Source of the DNA: JAHLMO01 sp038997305
Lineage (GTDB): Archaea > Aenigmatarchaeota > Aenigmatarchaeia > CG10238-14 > SpSt-28
Direction of reading: 5' to 3'
Length of the DNA stretch: 6,581 nucleotides
NCBI GenBank assembly: GCA_038997305.1
Contig: JAWAZZ010000017.1
Location: 1 to 6,581, forward strand
In this document: positions 1 to 6,138 of the stretch, piece after piece
Layout: each line of letters opens with the position of its first letter
Position numbering within the stretch: position 1 is the stretch's first letter
Program-made: the position numbers and the translations under genes
The notes under the pieces: model-generated
The model's input: the letters and a program-made list of their open reading frames with translations, nothing else
What the model was told of the DNA's origin: nothing
Database searches by the model: none

Positions 1-15
1 TTAAAAATCCTCAAA

Positions 16-31
16 ATTGTTAATTAACAAT
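16..31. repeat. 16-bp perfect palindrome before tRNA-Leu
   Basis: ATTGTTAA followed by TTAACAAT is a perfect palindrome lying 9 nt before tRNA-Leu. On the minus strand it lies downstream of sufD and is followed by TTT and then a T5 tract at positions 7-3, so it may help end the suf transcript after it has crossed tRNA-Leu in antisense. On the plus strand it sits where tRNA-Leu promoter elements are expected, though its centre is only about 17 nt from the tRNA, which is short for a TATA box. An A+T-only core makes chance occurrence possible. Confidence 0.35.
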
Positions 32-40
32 CTTATTTAT

Positions 41-124
41 GCGGGGGTGGCCGAGCGGACAAAGGCGGCAGGCTCAGAACCTGCTGGCTTAGTGCCGTCG
101 TGGGTTCAAATCCCACCCCCCGCA
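41..124 (+). tRNA. tRNA-Leu, anticodon CAG
   Basis: A complete type II tRNA can be folded. The seven-pair acceptor stem GCGGGGG (41-47) pairs with CCCCCGC (117-123) and the discriminator is A124. The anticodon stem is GCAGG/CCTGC (68-72 and 80-84) around the loop CTCAGAA, giving anticodon CAG at 75-77, which reads CUG. The long variable arm (85-99) has a GGC/GCC stem, as expected for leucine. The T stem is GTGGG/CCCAC around TTCAAAT. No intron is present and CCA is not encoded. It faces sufD tail to tail, with a single base between its discriminator and the sufD stop codon. Confidence 0.97.
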
Positions 125-125
125 A

Positions 126-773
126 TTATTCTTCAAAACTCTTTTCAAAAAGAGTTTCTATGTCTTTTAGAGTTAAACCTTTAAGCATCAAATAGTTAAT
201 TTGCTCTTCTTCCATTCTAACTGTTTTTGATGAGTGAAATGCTTTAGAGCTACTATTTTTAACATCTAAAATCGGAAAAGAAATTACGTTTGCACCTTCT
301 TTCAACAAAAATAACTTATCCATAGAACCAAAAGAATTTACTGCATTCTCATCTATAAAAATTACTCCAATAGAAACTAAACTTTTTTCAACCACACTCC
401 TAACCTTTGAAGATATATCAGAATTTTCAAAAGGCATTAGCCTAAAATAATGATATGCTTCTTTAACTTTACCATAAACTAAATATTCAACATTTCCTTT
501 TCCATAAACTTCGTCATGAACAATCAAAAAGTCACCTTCTAACTTTAGAACAATCCTAGAATTTTCAGCAAAAATCTTTCTTATTAAAATTCCGTTAGAG
601 ATTTTAGATGTAAATACTGAATTTTTTACATTAATTTCCTCTAGATAAAGATATTTAGAATTGTAAGTTTTTGTTGTATTTTCAAAAATCTCTAACTTAC
701 TTTTTATCTCATTCTCATATTTTACTTTTTCCAAATCTAAATGTTTTTTGAACGCATTAACCAAAACCTCCAT
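126..773 (-). CDS. sufD: SufD-like Fe-S assembly scaffold subunit, short form
   Basis: This is probably the SufD partner of SufB in the SufBC2D scaffold that builds iron-sulfur clusters in the cytoplasm. At 215 aa it is about half the usual length of more than 400 aa. The recognisable part is the C-terminal segment: H180 followed by an acidic stretch (MEEEQ) and NYLMLKGL, matching the family pattern in which a conserved histidine is followed by DEEQLFYLxSRGL. The middle (about residues 40-170) is rich in short beta-strand-like segments, consistent with a shortened beta-helix. It contains no cysteine. The ATG overlaps the end of sufB by 17 nt, and AGAGG lies 3 nt before it. The AGAGG matches the unusual CCUCU tail of the 16S gene in this window. 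The stop codon is one base from tRNA-Leu, so the gene looks complete at its 3' end. The assignment rests on the C-terminal motif and operon context; a second SufB-type paralogue is the alternative. Confidence 0.8.
   Translation of the reverse strand: MEVLVNAFKKHLDLEKVKYENEIKSKLEIFENTTKTYNSKYLYLEEINVKNSVFTSKISNGILIRKIFAENSRIVLKLEGDFLIVHDEVYGKGNVEYLVYGKVKEAYHYFRLMPFENSDISSKVRSVVEKSLVSIGVIFIDENAVNSFGSMDKLFLLKEGANVISFPILDVKNSSSKAFHSSKTVRMEEEQINYLMLKGLTLKDIETLFEKSFEE
136..157 (+). terminator. Hairpin after tRNA-Leu, inside the sufD 3' end
   Basis: AAACTCTTTT (136-145) and AAAAGAGTTT (148-157) form a perfect 10-bp inverted repeat with a CA centre, 11 nt past tRNA-Leu and followed by T-rich sequence (TTTC, then TCTTTT further on). 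It could stop or process the tRNA-Leu transcript while also encoding the last codons of sufD on the opposite strand. Archaeal terminators are mainly T tracts rather than hairpins, so the role is inferred from position and symmetry only. Confidence 0.35.
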
Positions 774-2163
774 ATTCCTCTAATTCTATGCTCAATAGTT
801 TGTTAACTTCCAATCTAAAGAAATCTGGCAATGTTTTTGTAACATCTTCAAAAAATCCAAAGAATATCAATCTTTTCGCAATATTTTCATCCAAACCTTT
901 AGATTTCAAATAAAACAATCTTTCTTCATCTATTATTTCACTTTTTCCTTCGTGATTAAAATAGCAATCTTTATTATCAACTATTATTCTTGGAACTGTT
1001 TCTACCCTTCCATTATCTATTGAAAGAGAATCGCACTTAGAGATTATAGTAGAGTTTTTGGCATTTTTTGTAACTTTAATATCAAACCTGCTAGTTGCTA
1101 TAGCATTTTTGCCTATTGCAATAGATTTCGAAACTATCAAACCTTTAGAATTACTTCCGATAAAAATTAACTTTCCTCCACTATCAATATGTTGATCTTC
1201 ATAGGCAATAGATAAATTATAAATTTCTCCTATTGCATTATTTTTAAGTATTAAGCTAGGATATAACATAGTTGCTTTACTTCCTAACTCTACAGATACC
1301 CATTGAACTTTTGCATTATCCTCTACAATGGCTCTTTTTGTTACTAAATTATAAACATTCTTAGACCAATTCTGCAAAGTAAAGTATTTAACTTTCGAGT
1401 TTTTCATAGCGATAACTTCAACAACTGCAGCATGTAAAGAAGAAGCTGAATATATTGGAGCACTACAACCTTCAACATAAGTAACTTCGCTATTTTCTTC
1501 AGCGATTATTAAAGTTCTTTCAAATTGTCCAATTTTTTCTAAGTTTATTCTAAAGTATGCATGTAAAGGAAAATCTAATTTTACATTTTTAGGAACATAA
1601 ATAAATGCTCCTCCACTCCATACAGCCGTATTTAATGCAGCAAACTTATTTTCATATGGGCTTATAACTTTTGCAAAATATTTTTTAACAATTTCGGGAT
1701 ATTCATTAACAGCCTCATCCATTGACATAAAGATTATTCCATATTCTTCTAGTTTTTTCTTTATTTTTTTAAAAACTGGAACAGAATCAAACTGAAACTC
1801 TACACCAGCTAACATTTCTGCTTCCTCTTTGCTTAATCCAAGCTTAATAAAAGCCTCTTTAATAAACTGAGGTAATTCTTCCCATTTTTTTGGTTTTGGA
1901 TAAGAAATTGGAGATGCAAAGTAAGTTATTTCGTCAAAATTAATATCTAATTTAGGTCCAAAAGATGGCATTGGTAAAGATTTGAAAGCTTTTAAACCTT
2001 CTAATCTTTTTTCTAGCATCCATTCTGGCTCATTTTTTATCTCAGAAATTTTTCTTATTTTTTCTTCTGTTAATGGACCTTCTATAACTAACTCTGGCTC
2101 ATACTTAGATTCAAACCATTCTTTTTCTTTCAACTTTTTAAACTCCTCAAATATTGTAGCCAT
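757..2163 (-). CDS. sufB: SufB, Fe-S cluster assembly scaffold protein
   Basis: SufB is the main scaffold of the SUF system: it receives sulfur from the desulfurase, assembles the cluster with SufD, and is driven by the SufC ATPase. The length of 468 aa is normal. Family motifs are clear: WSGGAFIYVP (182-191), FPLHAYFRIN (198-207), GQFERTLII (212-220), YVEGCSAP (229-236) with C233 in the conserved sulfur-receiving cysteine motif, LHAAVVEV (243-250), SKCDSL (375-380), and H404 followed by IDEERLFYL (411-419). In many bacterial SufB proteins a second catalytic cysteine sits in a CGAHTVP motif. Here the matching stretch reads NGRVETVP, without it; C400 is nearby but not obviously equivalent. The gene overlaps sufC upstream and sufD downstream by 17 nt each. 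No Shine-Dalgarno sequence precedes its ATG, which suggests translational coupling to sufC. Confidence 0.96.
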   Translation of the reverse strand: MATIFEEFKKLKEKEWFESKYEPELVIEGPLTEEKIRKISEIKNEPEWMLEKRLEGLKAFKSLPMPSFGPKLDINFDEITYFASPISYPKPKKWEELPQFIKEAFIKLGLSKEEAEMLAGVEFQFDSVPVFKKIKKKLEEYGIIFMSMDEAVNEYPEIVKKYFAKVISPYENKFAALNTAVWSGGAFIYVPKNVKLDFPLHAYFRINLEKIGQFERTLIIAEENSEVTYVEGCSAPIYSASSLHAAVVEVIAMKNSKVKYFTLQNWSKNVYNLVTKRAIVEDNAKVQWVSVELGSKATMLYPSLILKNNAIGEIYNLSIAYEDQHIDSGGKLIFIGSNSKGLIVSKSIAIGKNAIATSRFDIKVTKNAKNSTIISKCDSLSIDNGRVETVPRIIVDNKDCYFNHEGKSEIIDEERLFYLKSKGLDENIAKRLIFFGFFEDVTKTLPDFFRLEVNKLLSIELEEYGGFG

Positions 2164-2839
2164 GTTTTTCGATTAAACTTATTAAATTTCCATTGCCTTG
2201 TTTATATATTTTTCCCTCTTTTAAAACTATAACTCTATCTGGCTTTATCTCTCTGAATATCCTAGTATAATGAGAAATTATTATAAAACTCTTTCCATTC
2301 TTAATTTCTTCCTTTAGAAAATCGTTAAGATAATCTAAGAAGTTTAAATCTAGACCAGAGTCTATTTCATCAAATATTATTAACTTTGGGTTTAGAAGTT
2401 TTATTAACAAAATTTCGAACCTTTTTCTTTCTCCTCCAGAAAACTTTTCGTTAATACCTCTTTCTAAAAAATCATTGGGCAAACCTATATCTTTTGCGAT
2501 TCTAATTACTTCATCAAAATTCTTAATCCCCAAATATTCTAGGAAAGTTTTTGTCTTTATATACTCTATTTCTGGTTGAAATTGTAAAGAAAGATAAACA
2601 CCTAATTTAGCAATCTCGTTACTTTCTAAGTTTGTAATATCTTTACCTAAAAATATTATTTTACCGCTTTTCTCTATTCTTTTATCGTTAACTATACATC
2701 TTGCCAAAGTTGATTTTCCACTACCATTAGGACCCATTATCGCTAAAATTTCCCTATCTTTTAATTCAAAGCTAATATTTTCTAAAATAATTTTATTTTC
2801 AATCTTTGCACTTAGATTTTCAACTTTTAACATTTCCAT
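2147..2839 (-). CDS. sufC: SufC, ATPase of the SUF Fe-S assembly complex
   Basis: This is an ABC-type ATPase without membrane domains that powers cluster assembly on SufB-SufD. In this 230-aa form the Walker A motif GPNGSGKST is near residue 36, a Q-loop lies in LSLQFQPE near 84-91, the signature FSGGERKR near 133, the Walker B LIIFDEIDSGLD near 153, and the switch histidine in IISH near 190. Length and order are typical. An in-frame GTG at 2851 would add four residues (MLYI), but it lies at the centre of a palindrome and only about 11 nt from the TATA-like box centred near 2862. The ATG at 2839 is about 23 nt from that box and suits a leaderless mRNA. The next ATG, at 2833, gives MLKVENL, the most family-like N-terminus, and remains possible. 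It is the first gene of sufC-sufB-sufD. Confidence 0.96.
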   Translation of the reverse strand: MEMLKVENLSAKIENKIILENISFELKDREILAIMGPNGSGKSTLARCIVNDKRIEKSGKIIFLGKDITNLESNEIAKLGVYLSLQFQPEIEYIKTKTFLEYLGIKNFDEVIRIAKDIGLPNDFLERGINEKFSGGERKRFEILLIKLLNPKLIIFDEIDSGLDLNFLDYLNDFLKEEIKNGKSFIIISHYTRIFREIKPDRVIVLKEGKIYKQGNGNLISLIEKHGYNI

Positions 2840-2866
2840 AATATATAACACTGTTATATATTTAAA
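2840..2866. promoter_or_regulatory. Divergent suf promoter with 23-bp palindrome
   Basis: AATATATAACA (2840-2850), a single C (2851) and TGTTATATATT (2852-2862) form a perfect inverted repeat with 11-bp arms. The AT-rich core at 2854-2866 reads as a TATA-like element both ways. Leftward, TTTAAATATA lies about 23 nt before the sufC ATG; rightward, TTATATATTTAAA lies about 28 nt before the ATG at 2888. Both spacings suit leaderless transcripts. A dimeric regulator bound to the palindrome would cover the sufC TATA core and start site and the edge of the rightward promoter, so it could control both arms. The regulator is not in this window. Confidence 0.6.
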
Positions 2867-2887
2867 GCTTTAGAAAATTAAAAGATT

Positions 2888-3127
2888 ATGGTAAAGATAA
2901 AGGAAATTTGTGGAGGTGCAATATCCATTAAATTAGATAAAGAAATAGAAATAGAAAAGCTTATAGCAATCTTCAACGATTATGATGTAGTTTATAAGAG
3001 CAAGGACAGTTTAAAACTTAAAAAAGATAAAAAAGAAATGTTAGTTTTTAAGTATGGAGAAATTCTCTTGTATAACTTCGACAAAAATGAAATAAACTTG
3101 ATAATCGAAAAAATGCAAAATGTTTGA
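2888..3127 (+). CDS. Small unrecognised protein encoded before sufS
   Basis: I do not recognise this 79-aa lysine-rich protein by sequence. It has no signal peptide or membrane segment and one cysteine, C8, in an ICGG motif. By eye the predicted order is strand (11-16), helix (21-31), strand (33-46), strand (50-55), GE turn, strand (58-64), helix (66-76). That order, and MLVFKYGEILLYNFDKNE near 51-68, resemble one repeat of the TATA-binding-protein fold, where LIFxSGKxxxTGAKSxE occupies the same place; this is a shape-level guess. It starts from the shared suf promoter with a likely leaderless ATG and overlaps sufS by 8 nt, so the two are almost certainly co-expressed. A role as SufS partner, sulfur carrier (C8) or regulator is inferred from position only. 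Confidence 0.8.
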   Translation: MVKIKEICGGAISIKLDKEIEIEKLIAIFNDYDVVYKSKDSLKLKKDKKEMLVFKYGEILLYNFDKNEINLIIEKMQNV

Positions 3128-4337
3128 TGTAAACAAAATAAGAGAAGAATTTCCAATATTGCAAAGAAAAGTTAATGGTAAGCAGTTAATATATTTCGAT
3201 AATGCGGCAAGCACTCAAAAACCTAAATGCGTAATAGAAAAAATAAAAGAAGTTTATGAAAACTTCTATGCAAACGTTCATAGAGGAATTCATACCCTAA
3301 GTCAAGAAGCCAGCGAAGAATACGAAAACGCGCATAAAATTGTTGCAGATTTCATTAATGCAAAGTTTGAGGAAATAATATTTACCAGAAATACTACAGA
3401 GTCCATTAACTTAGTTGCATATTCTTATGCATTAAACAATTTATCGAAAAATGATGAAATACTAATAAGTGTAATGGAACATCATTCTAATATTTTACCA
3501 TGGCAATTCGTAGCCAAAAAAATTGGATGTAAACTAAAATACGTAAGTCTAAATAAAGACTATGAAATAGATTTAGAAGACTTTAAAGAAAAAATTTCCA
3601 AAAATACAAAAATAATTGCTGTGACTCATGTTTCTAATGTTTTAGGTAGTGAAAACTATATTGAAGAAATAATAAAGATTTCCCATGAAAACGATTCAAT
3701 AGTTTTAATAGATGTTGCGCAAAGTATTCCACACAAAAAAATAGATGTTAAAAAGTTAGATGCCGATTTTATAGTTTTTAGCTCTCACAAAATGCTTGGT
3801 CCTAGCGGAATAGGTGTTTTGTATGGTAAAAAAGATTTGCTAGAAGAAATGCCACCATTTCTATATGGAGGAGATATGATTAAAGATGTCGATTTCTATT
3901 CTGCTGAATGGAATGATTTGCCATGGAAATTTGAAGCAGGAACTCCAAACATTGCAGATGGAATTGCATTTGCAGAAGCTATAAAGTTTTTAGAAAGAAT
4001 AGGAATGGAAAACATAGAGAAATATTTAAAAGAATTAACAACGTATTTCTTAGAAAGATTCTCTGAACTAAAAAATTTTAAATTAATAGGAAATGTTAAA
4101 AAAGATAAAAGAGCTCCTATATTTTCTTTTGTTCATGATAAATTAAAAGCGCATGAAATTGCAAAATTTTTAGATTTAGAAGGTATAGCAATAAGAAGTG
4201 GATATCATTGTGCTCATCTGCTAATGAGATATCTTAATTTATACGATATTGGAGGTACAGCAAGAGCTAGTTTATACATCTATAACACAAAAGAAGAAAT
4301 AGATAAATTTATAGAAGTTTTAAAGAAAATTGAATAA
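3120..4337 (+). CDS. sufS: SufS, cysteine desulfurase (PLP enzyme)
   Basis: SufS removes sulfur from L-cysteine, giving alanine and an enzyme persulfide that feeds SufBCD. It is a fold type I PLP enzyme of normal length (405 aa). Visible motifs are YFDNAASTQKP (25-35), NVHRGIHTLS (52-61), the histidine pair in MEHHSN (119-124), the PLP-contacting aspartate D198 in IDVAQS, the Schiff-base lysine K224 in FSSHKMLGPSGIGVLYG, the catalytic cysteine C364 in RSGYHCAHLLMRYL, and GGTARASLYIYNT (378-390). The HCAxxLMR context marks the SufS group rather than IscS/NifS. The ATG lies inside the end of the 79-aa gene (8-nt overlap) without a Shine-Dalgarno sequence, so translation is probably coupled. Many SufS enzymes need SufE or SufU for good activity, and neither is seen here. 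Its stop codon abuts that of the following convergent gene. Confidence 0.97.
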   Translation: MFDVNKIREEFPILQRKVNGKQLIYFDNAASTQKPKCVIEKIKEVYENFYANVHRGIHTLSQEASEEYENAHKIVADFINAKFEEIIFTRNTTESINLVAYSYALNNLSKNDEILISVMEHHSNILPWQFVAKKIGCKLKYVSLNKDYEIDLEDFKEKISKNTKIIAVTHVSNVLGSENYIEEIIKISHENDSIVLIDVAQSIPHKKIDVKKLDADFIVFSSHKMLGPSGIGVLYGKKDLLEEMPPFLYGGDMIKDVDFYSAEWNDLPWKFEAGTPNIADGIAFAEAIKFLERIGMENIEKYLKELTTYFLERFSELKNFKLIGNVKKDKRAPIFSFVHDKLKAHEIAKFLDLEGIAIRSGYHCAHLLMRYLNLYDIGGTARASLYIYNTKEEIDKFIEVLKKIE

Positions 4338-4805
4338 CTAACCAAAATTTATTTCAATAGTTAATTCGTTTTTACTTAACTTATCTTTTAAAGATTCTAA
4401 TATTCTCCTAAAATCGTGCTCCGATATTTCACCAATTCCATATCCATCAACGTAATTCTCAACCTTAATAAAGTGGGTTGTTATAGGTTTTTCTGAAAAT
4501 ATTATCATAGAAAATGAAACTCTCCAAGGAAAAAATACTTTATTTTTTTCTCTTTCTTTTGGCCATATGGGTGTTTGATCATCATAAAACTTTTCTTTGA
4601 CAATTCCTATTGCATGTATTTCTCCGGTTTTCGCAATTTGAAAAACAACAATATCGAAAGGTTTAATCCTATTATATAAAACTAAAAATCTTCTCCAGTT
4701 TTTTCTTAGTTTTTCTCCAAACTTTTTATCCCAAAAACCCCAAAGTAATCTTTCTTTTGCTGTTGTAATATTTTCTAAAGGTTTTGAAGAAAATAACCAA
4801 AACAT
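4338..4805 (-). CDS. EVE/PUA-like domain protein
   Basis: This 155-aa protein resembles the EVE family of the PUA-like superfamily, small domains thought to bind modified bases in nucleic acids. Supporting features are the N-terminus FWLFSSKPL, the phrase IKPFDIVVFQIAKTGEIHAIGIVKE split over 47-71 (a 'too-low-barrier' core of the type GDxxxFYxxxxxxxxGIxxV), then FYDDQTPIWPKE (73-84) followed by FFPWRVSF (91-98), a DxTPIWPxE...PWRV arrangement seen in archaeal members, and GYGIGEIS (121-128). No membrane segment is present. The gene is tail to tail with sufS with no base between the stop codons, and diverges from the next gene across 46 bp. The exact ligand cannot be read from sequence; an ASCH-type PUA-like domain is the alternative. 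Confidence 0.72.
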   Translation of the reverse strand: MFWLFSSKPLENITTAKERLLWGFWDKKFGEKLRKNWRRFLVLYNRIKPFDIVVFQIAKTGEIHAIGIVKEKFYDDQTPIWPKEREKNKVFFPWRVSFSMIIFSEKPITTHFIKVENYVDGYGIGEISEHDFRRILESLKDKLSKNELTIEINFG

Positions 4806-4815
4806 AAAAATAAAT

Positions 4816-4839
4816 TTTCTTATTTAAGAAATTAATAAA
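4816..4839. promoter_or_regulatory. Divergent promoter region, EVE gene and msrQ-like gene
   Basis: The 46-bp gap between the two divergent start codons is A+T-only apart from a few bases. TTTCTTA (4816-4822) and TAAGAAA (4825-4831) form an inverted repeat around TT. Rightward, CTTATTTAAG centred near 4823 lies about 28 nt before the ATG at 4852. Leftward, TTTATTAA (4839-4832) lies about 30 nt before the ATG at 4805. Both spacings fit leaderless or nearly leaderless transcription. In such AT-rich DNA the exact boxes are uncertain. Confidence 0.45.
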
Positions 4840-4851
4840 CAATTTTATTTA

Positions 4852-5451
4852 ATGAAGAAAAATATAGTAATACATATAGCTAACATATCAGTTTTGATTT
4901 TTATACTAACATTCGGATATTTAATGTTTGATAATTTTATAAGAGCAATATCTTTCTACATAAGCGTTTTCGGTTTCCTAGCTCTTATTTACATACTATT
5001 TATACTTTCCATACCTCTTTTAATCAAACTTAAGAAAAATGAATTAACAATACTTCTTTTATCTAACAGAAGATTATTCGGTATTTATACTTTCGTTTTT
5101 GCATCTATTCATGTTTTCTTAGTTTTAAATTATGTTTTTGAATGGAGTTTAGAAAGTATCTTTAATCACCCAAAATATCTATACTTATTATTCGGAGCTT
5201 TAGCCTTTTTAATATTAATTGCTATGGTAGTGACTTCTAATGATTTTGCTATCAGAGTTTTGAAAAAGAATTGGAAAAGGTTACATTCTCTCATTTATTT
5301 AGCCTTAATATTAATAATTTTACATTCAGTTAATTTGGGTGTTAAATTTATGAACAATTACTTAATAGAAGTTTTAATTATAGCCCTATCTATACTTATT
5401 ATTTTAGCGAAAGTATATCTCAAAGTTTTTGAAAAACACAAAGGCCAATAA
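4852..5451 (+). CDS. MsrQ/YedZ-like haem-binding membrane protein
   Basis: This is a 199-aa integral membrane protein with about six hydrophobic helices (near 7-27, 33-57, 78-95, 109-128, 147-163 and 170-188). It matches the ferric-reductase-like membrane domain family to which MsrQ (YedZ) belongs. Signatures are NRRLFGIYTF (72-81), H87 in the third helix, VVTSNDF (126-132), and WKRLHSLIYL...ILHSV, giving H145 and H158 spaced 13 residues apart, the usual positions of b-type haem ligands. MsrQ passes electrons from the quinone pool or a flavin to the methionine sulfoxide reductase MsrP. No msrP is visible here, so the physiological partner is unknown. The ATG has a TATA-like element about 28 nt upstream. 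The gene ends 4 nt from the end of mscS (convergent). A non-MsrP cytochrome b-type role is possible. Confidence 0.82.
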   Translation: MKKNIVIHIANISVLIFILTFGYLMFDNFIRAISFYISVFGFLALIYILFILSIPLLIKLKKNELTILLLSNRRLFGIYTFVFASIHVFLVLNYVFEWSLESIFNHPKYLYLLFGALAFLILIAMVVTSNDFAIRVLKKNWKRLHSLIYLALILIILHSVNLGVKFMNNYLIEVLIIALSILIILAKVYLKVFEKHKGQ

Positions 5452-5455
5452 TGTT

Positions 5456-6103
5456 TTAATCTTTAGATTTTTCTTTGATTATTATTTTAGAACCTATTAT
5501 GGAACTGTTTGGGACCAAAACCAAACTTCCATCATTTCTTCTCAAATATGTAAATAATGTACCTATTTCCTCTACAATAACATCACTTTCTCCAGCAATA
5601 TCTACTTTATCGCCTATTTTAAAAGGTCGAGATAACATTAAAAATAATCCTGCTATACTTTGTCCTAAAACTTGTTGAGAGGCAAAACCCACTACCATAC
5701 CTATAAAACCACCTAACGCAACTCCTGTTGCACCACCCAAAGAACTACCAGCAATTCCAACAAACAATCCACCTATACCTAAAACTCTTACTAAATTTTT
5801 TATAGCCATTGCTGTAGATTTTCCATATTTTGAGACTGTTATAGTATAGAAAAGCGAGGCAATAGAATTTATTAAGAACCATCCCAATATTAACGCTATT
5901 ATAGCATTAATATAAACATAATATTCTCTTAGTATTAATATATCGTTTATTCCAGTGTTTTCGGATATTCTTTCTAGCTCATATTTAAAAAACCAATTTA
6001 AAACACCCAAAATTATGGATAATAAAACAGCATAAAATATTATTCTTCCTACTACTTTTCCCACACTATCTTCATTCTTATTTTTTACTTTAGAAGATTT
6101 CAT
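5456..6103 (-). CDS. Short MscS-family mechanosensitive channel
   Basis: The family releases solutes through the cytoplasmic membrane under osmotic down-shock. In this 215-aa protein, two hydrophobic helices (about 17-36 and 66-90) precede a Gly/Ala-rich pore helix (about 104-157) containing GGATGVALGGFIGMVVGFASQ (split here as 123-143), followed by GQSIAGLFLMLSRPFKIGDKV, the hallmark junction to the beta domain, with PFKIGD at 160-165. The beta domain runs through LRRNDGSLVLVPNS (187-200) and then stops after about 15 residues. E. coli MscS is 286 aa and continues into an alpha/beta vestibule domain, which is missing here. The stop codon is in frame without signs of a frameshift, and the next gene begins 4 nt beyond, so this looks like a natural short form. 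The ATG lies about 24 nt from a TATA-like palindrome. Confidence 0.9.
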   Translation of the reverse strand: MKSSKVKNKNEDSVGKVVGRIIFYAVLLSIILGVLNWFFKYELERISENTGINDILILREYYVYINAIIALILGWFLINSIASLFYTITVSKYGKSTAMAIKNLVRVLGIGGLFVGIAGSSLGGATGVALGGFIGMVVGFASQQVLGQSIAGLFLMLSRPFKIGDKVDIAGESDVIVEEIGTLFTYLRRNDGSLVLVPNSSIIGSKIIIKEKSKD

Positions 6104-6120
6104 AATTTACTCCACCACTT

Positions 6121-6134
6121 AAATTTATAAATTT
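6121..6134 (-). promoter_or_regulatory. TATA-like palindrome for mscS
   Basis: AAATTTATAAATTT is a perfect 14-bp palindrome with a TTTATAAA core, centred about 24 nt before the mscS ATG and only 4 nt beyond the 3' end of tRNA-Ala. It fits an archaeal TATA box for a leaderless mRNA. A GGAG (6113-6110) lies 6 nt before the ATG, so a transcript reading in from tRNA-Ala could carry a conventional Shine-Dalgarno sequence. Confidence 0.55.
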
Positions 6135-6138
6135 GCTA

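Noticed and set aside
1982..2176. Open frame of 64 codons on the plus strand
   Set aside because: It lies wholly antisense to sufB and the end of sufC, is compositionally a mirror of those codons, and has no promoter or family resemblance.
2840..2851. GTG at 2851 as the sufC start
   Set aside because: It sits at the centre of the palindrome, about 11 nt from the TATA-like core, and would add four residues not typical of SufC. The ATG at 2839 or 2833 fits better.
5475..5678. Open frame of 67 codons on the plus strand
   Set aside because: It is antisense to the well-supported mscS coding sequence and shows no independent features.
6110..6113. GGAG as a decisive ribosome binding site for mscS
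   Set aside because: If transcription starts about 26 nt from the TATA-like palindrome, this sequence is not in the mRNA, and it does not match the altered 16S tail well. It matters only for readthrough from tRNA-Ala.
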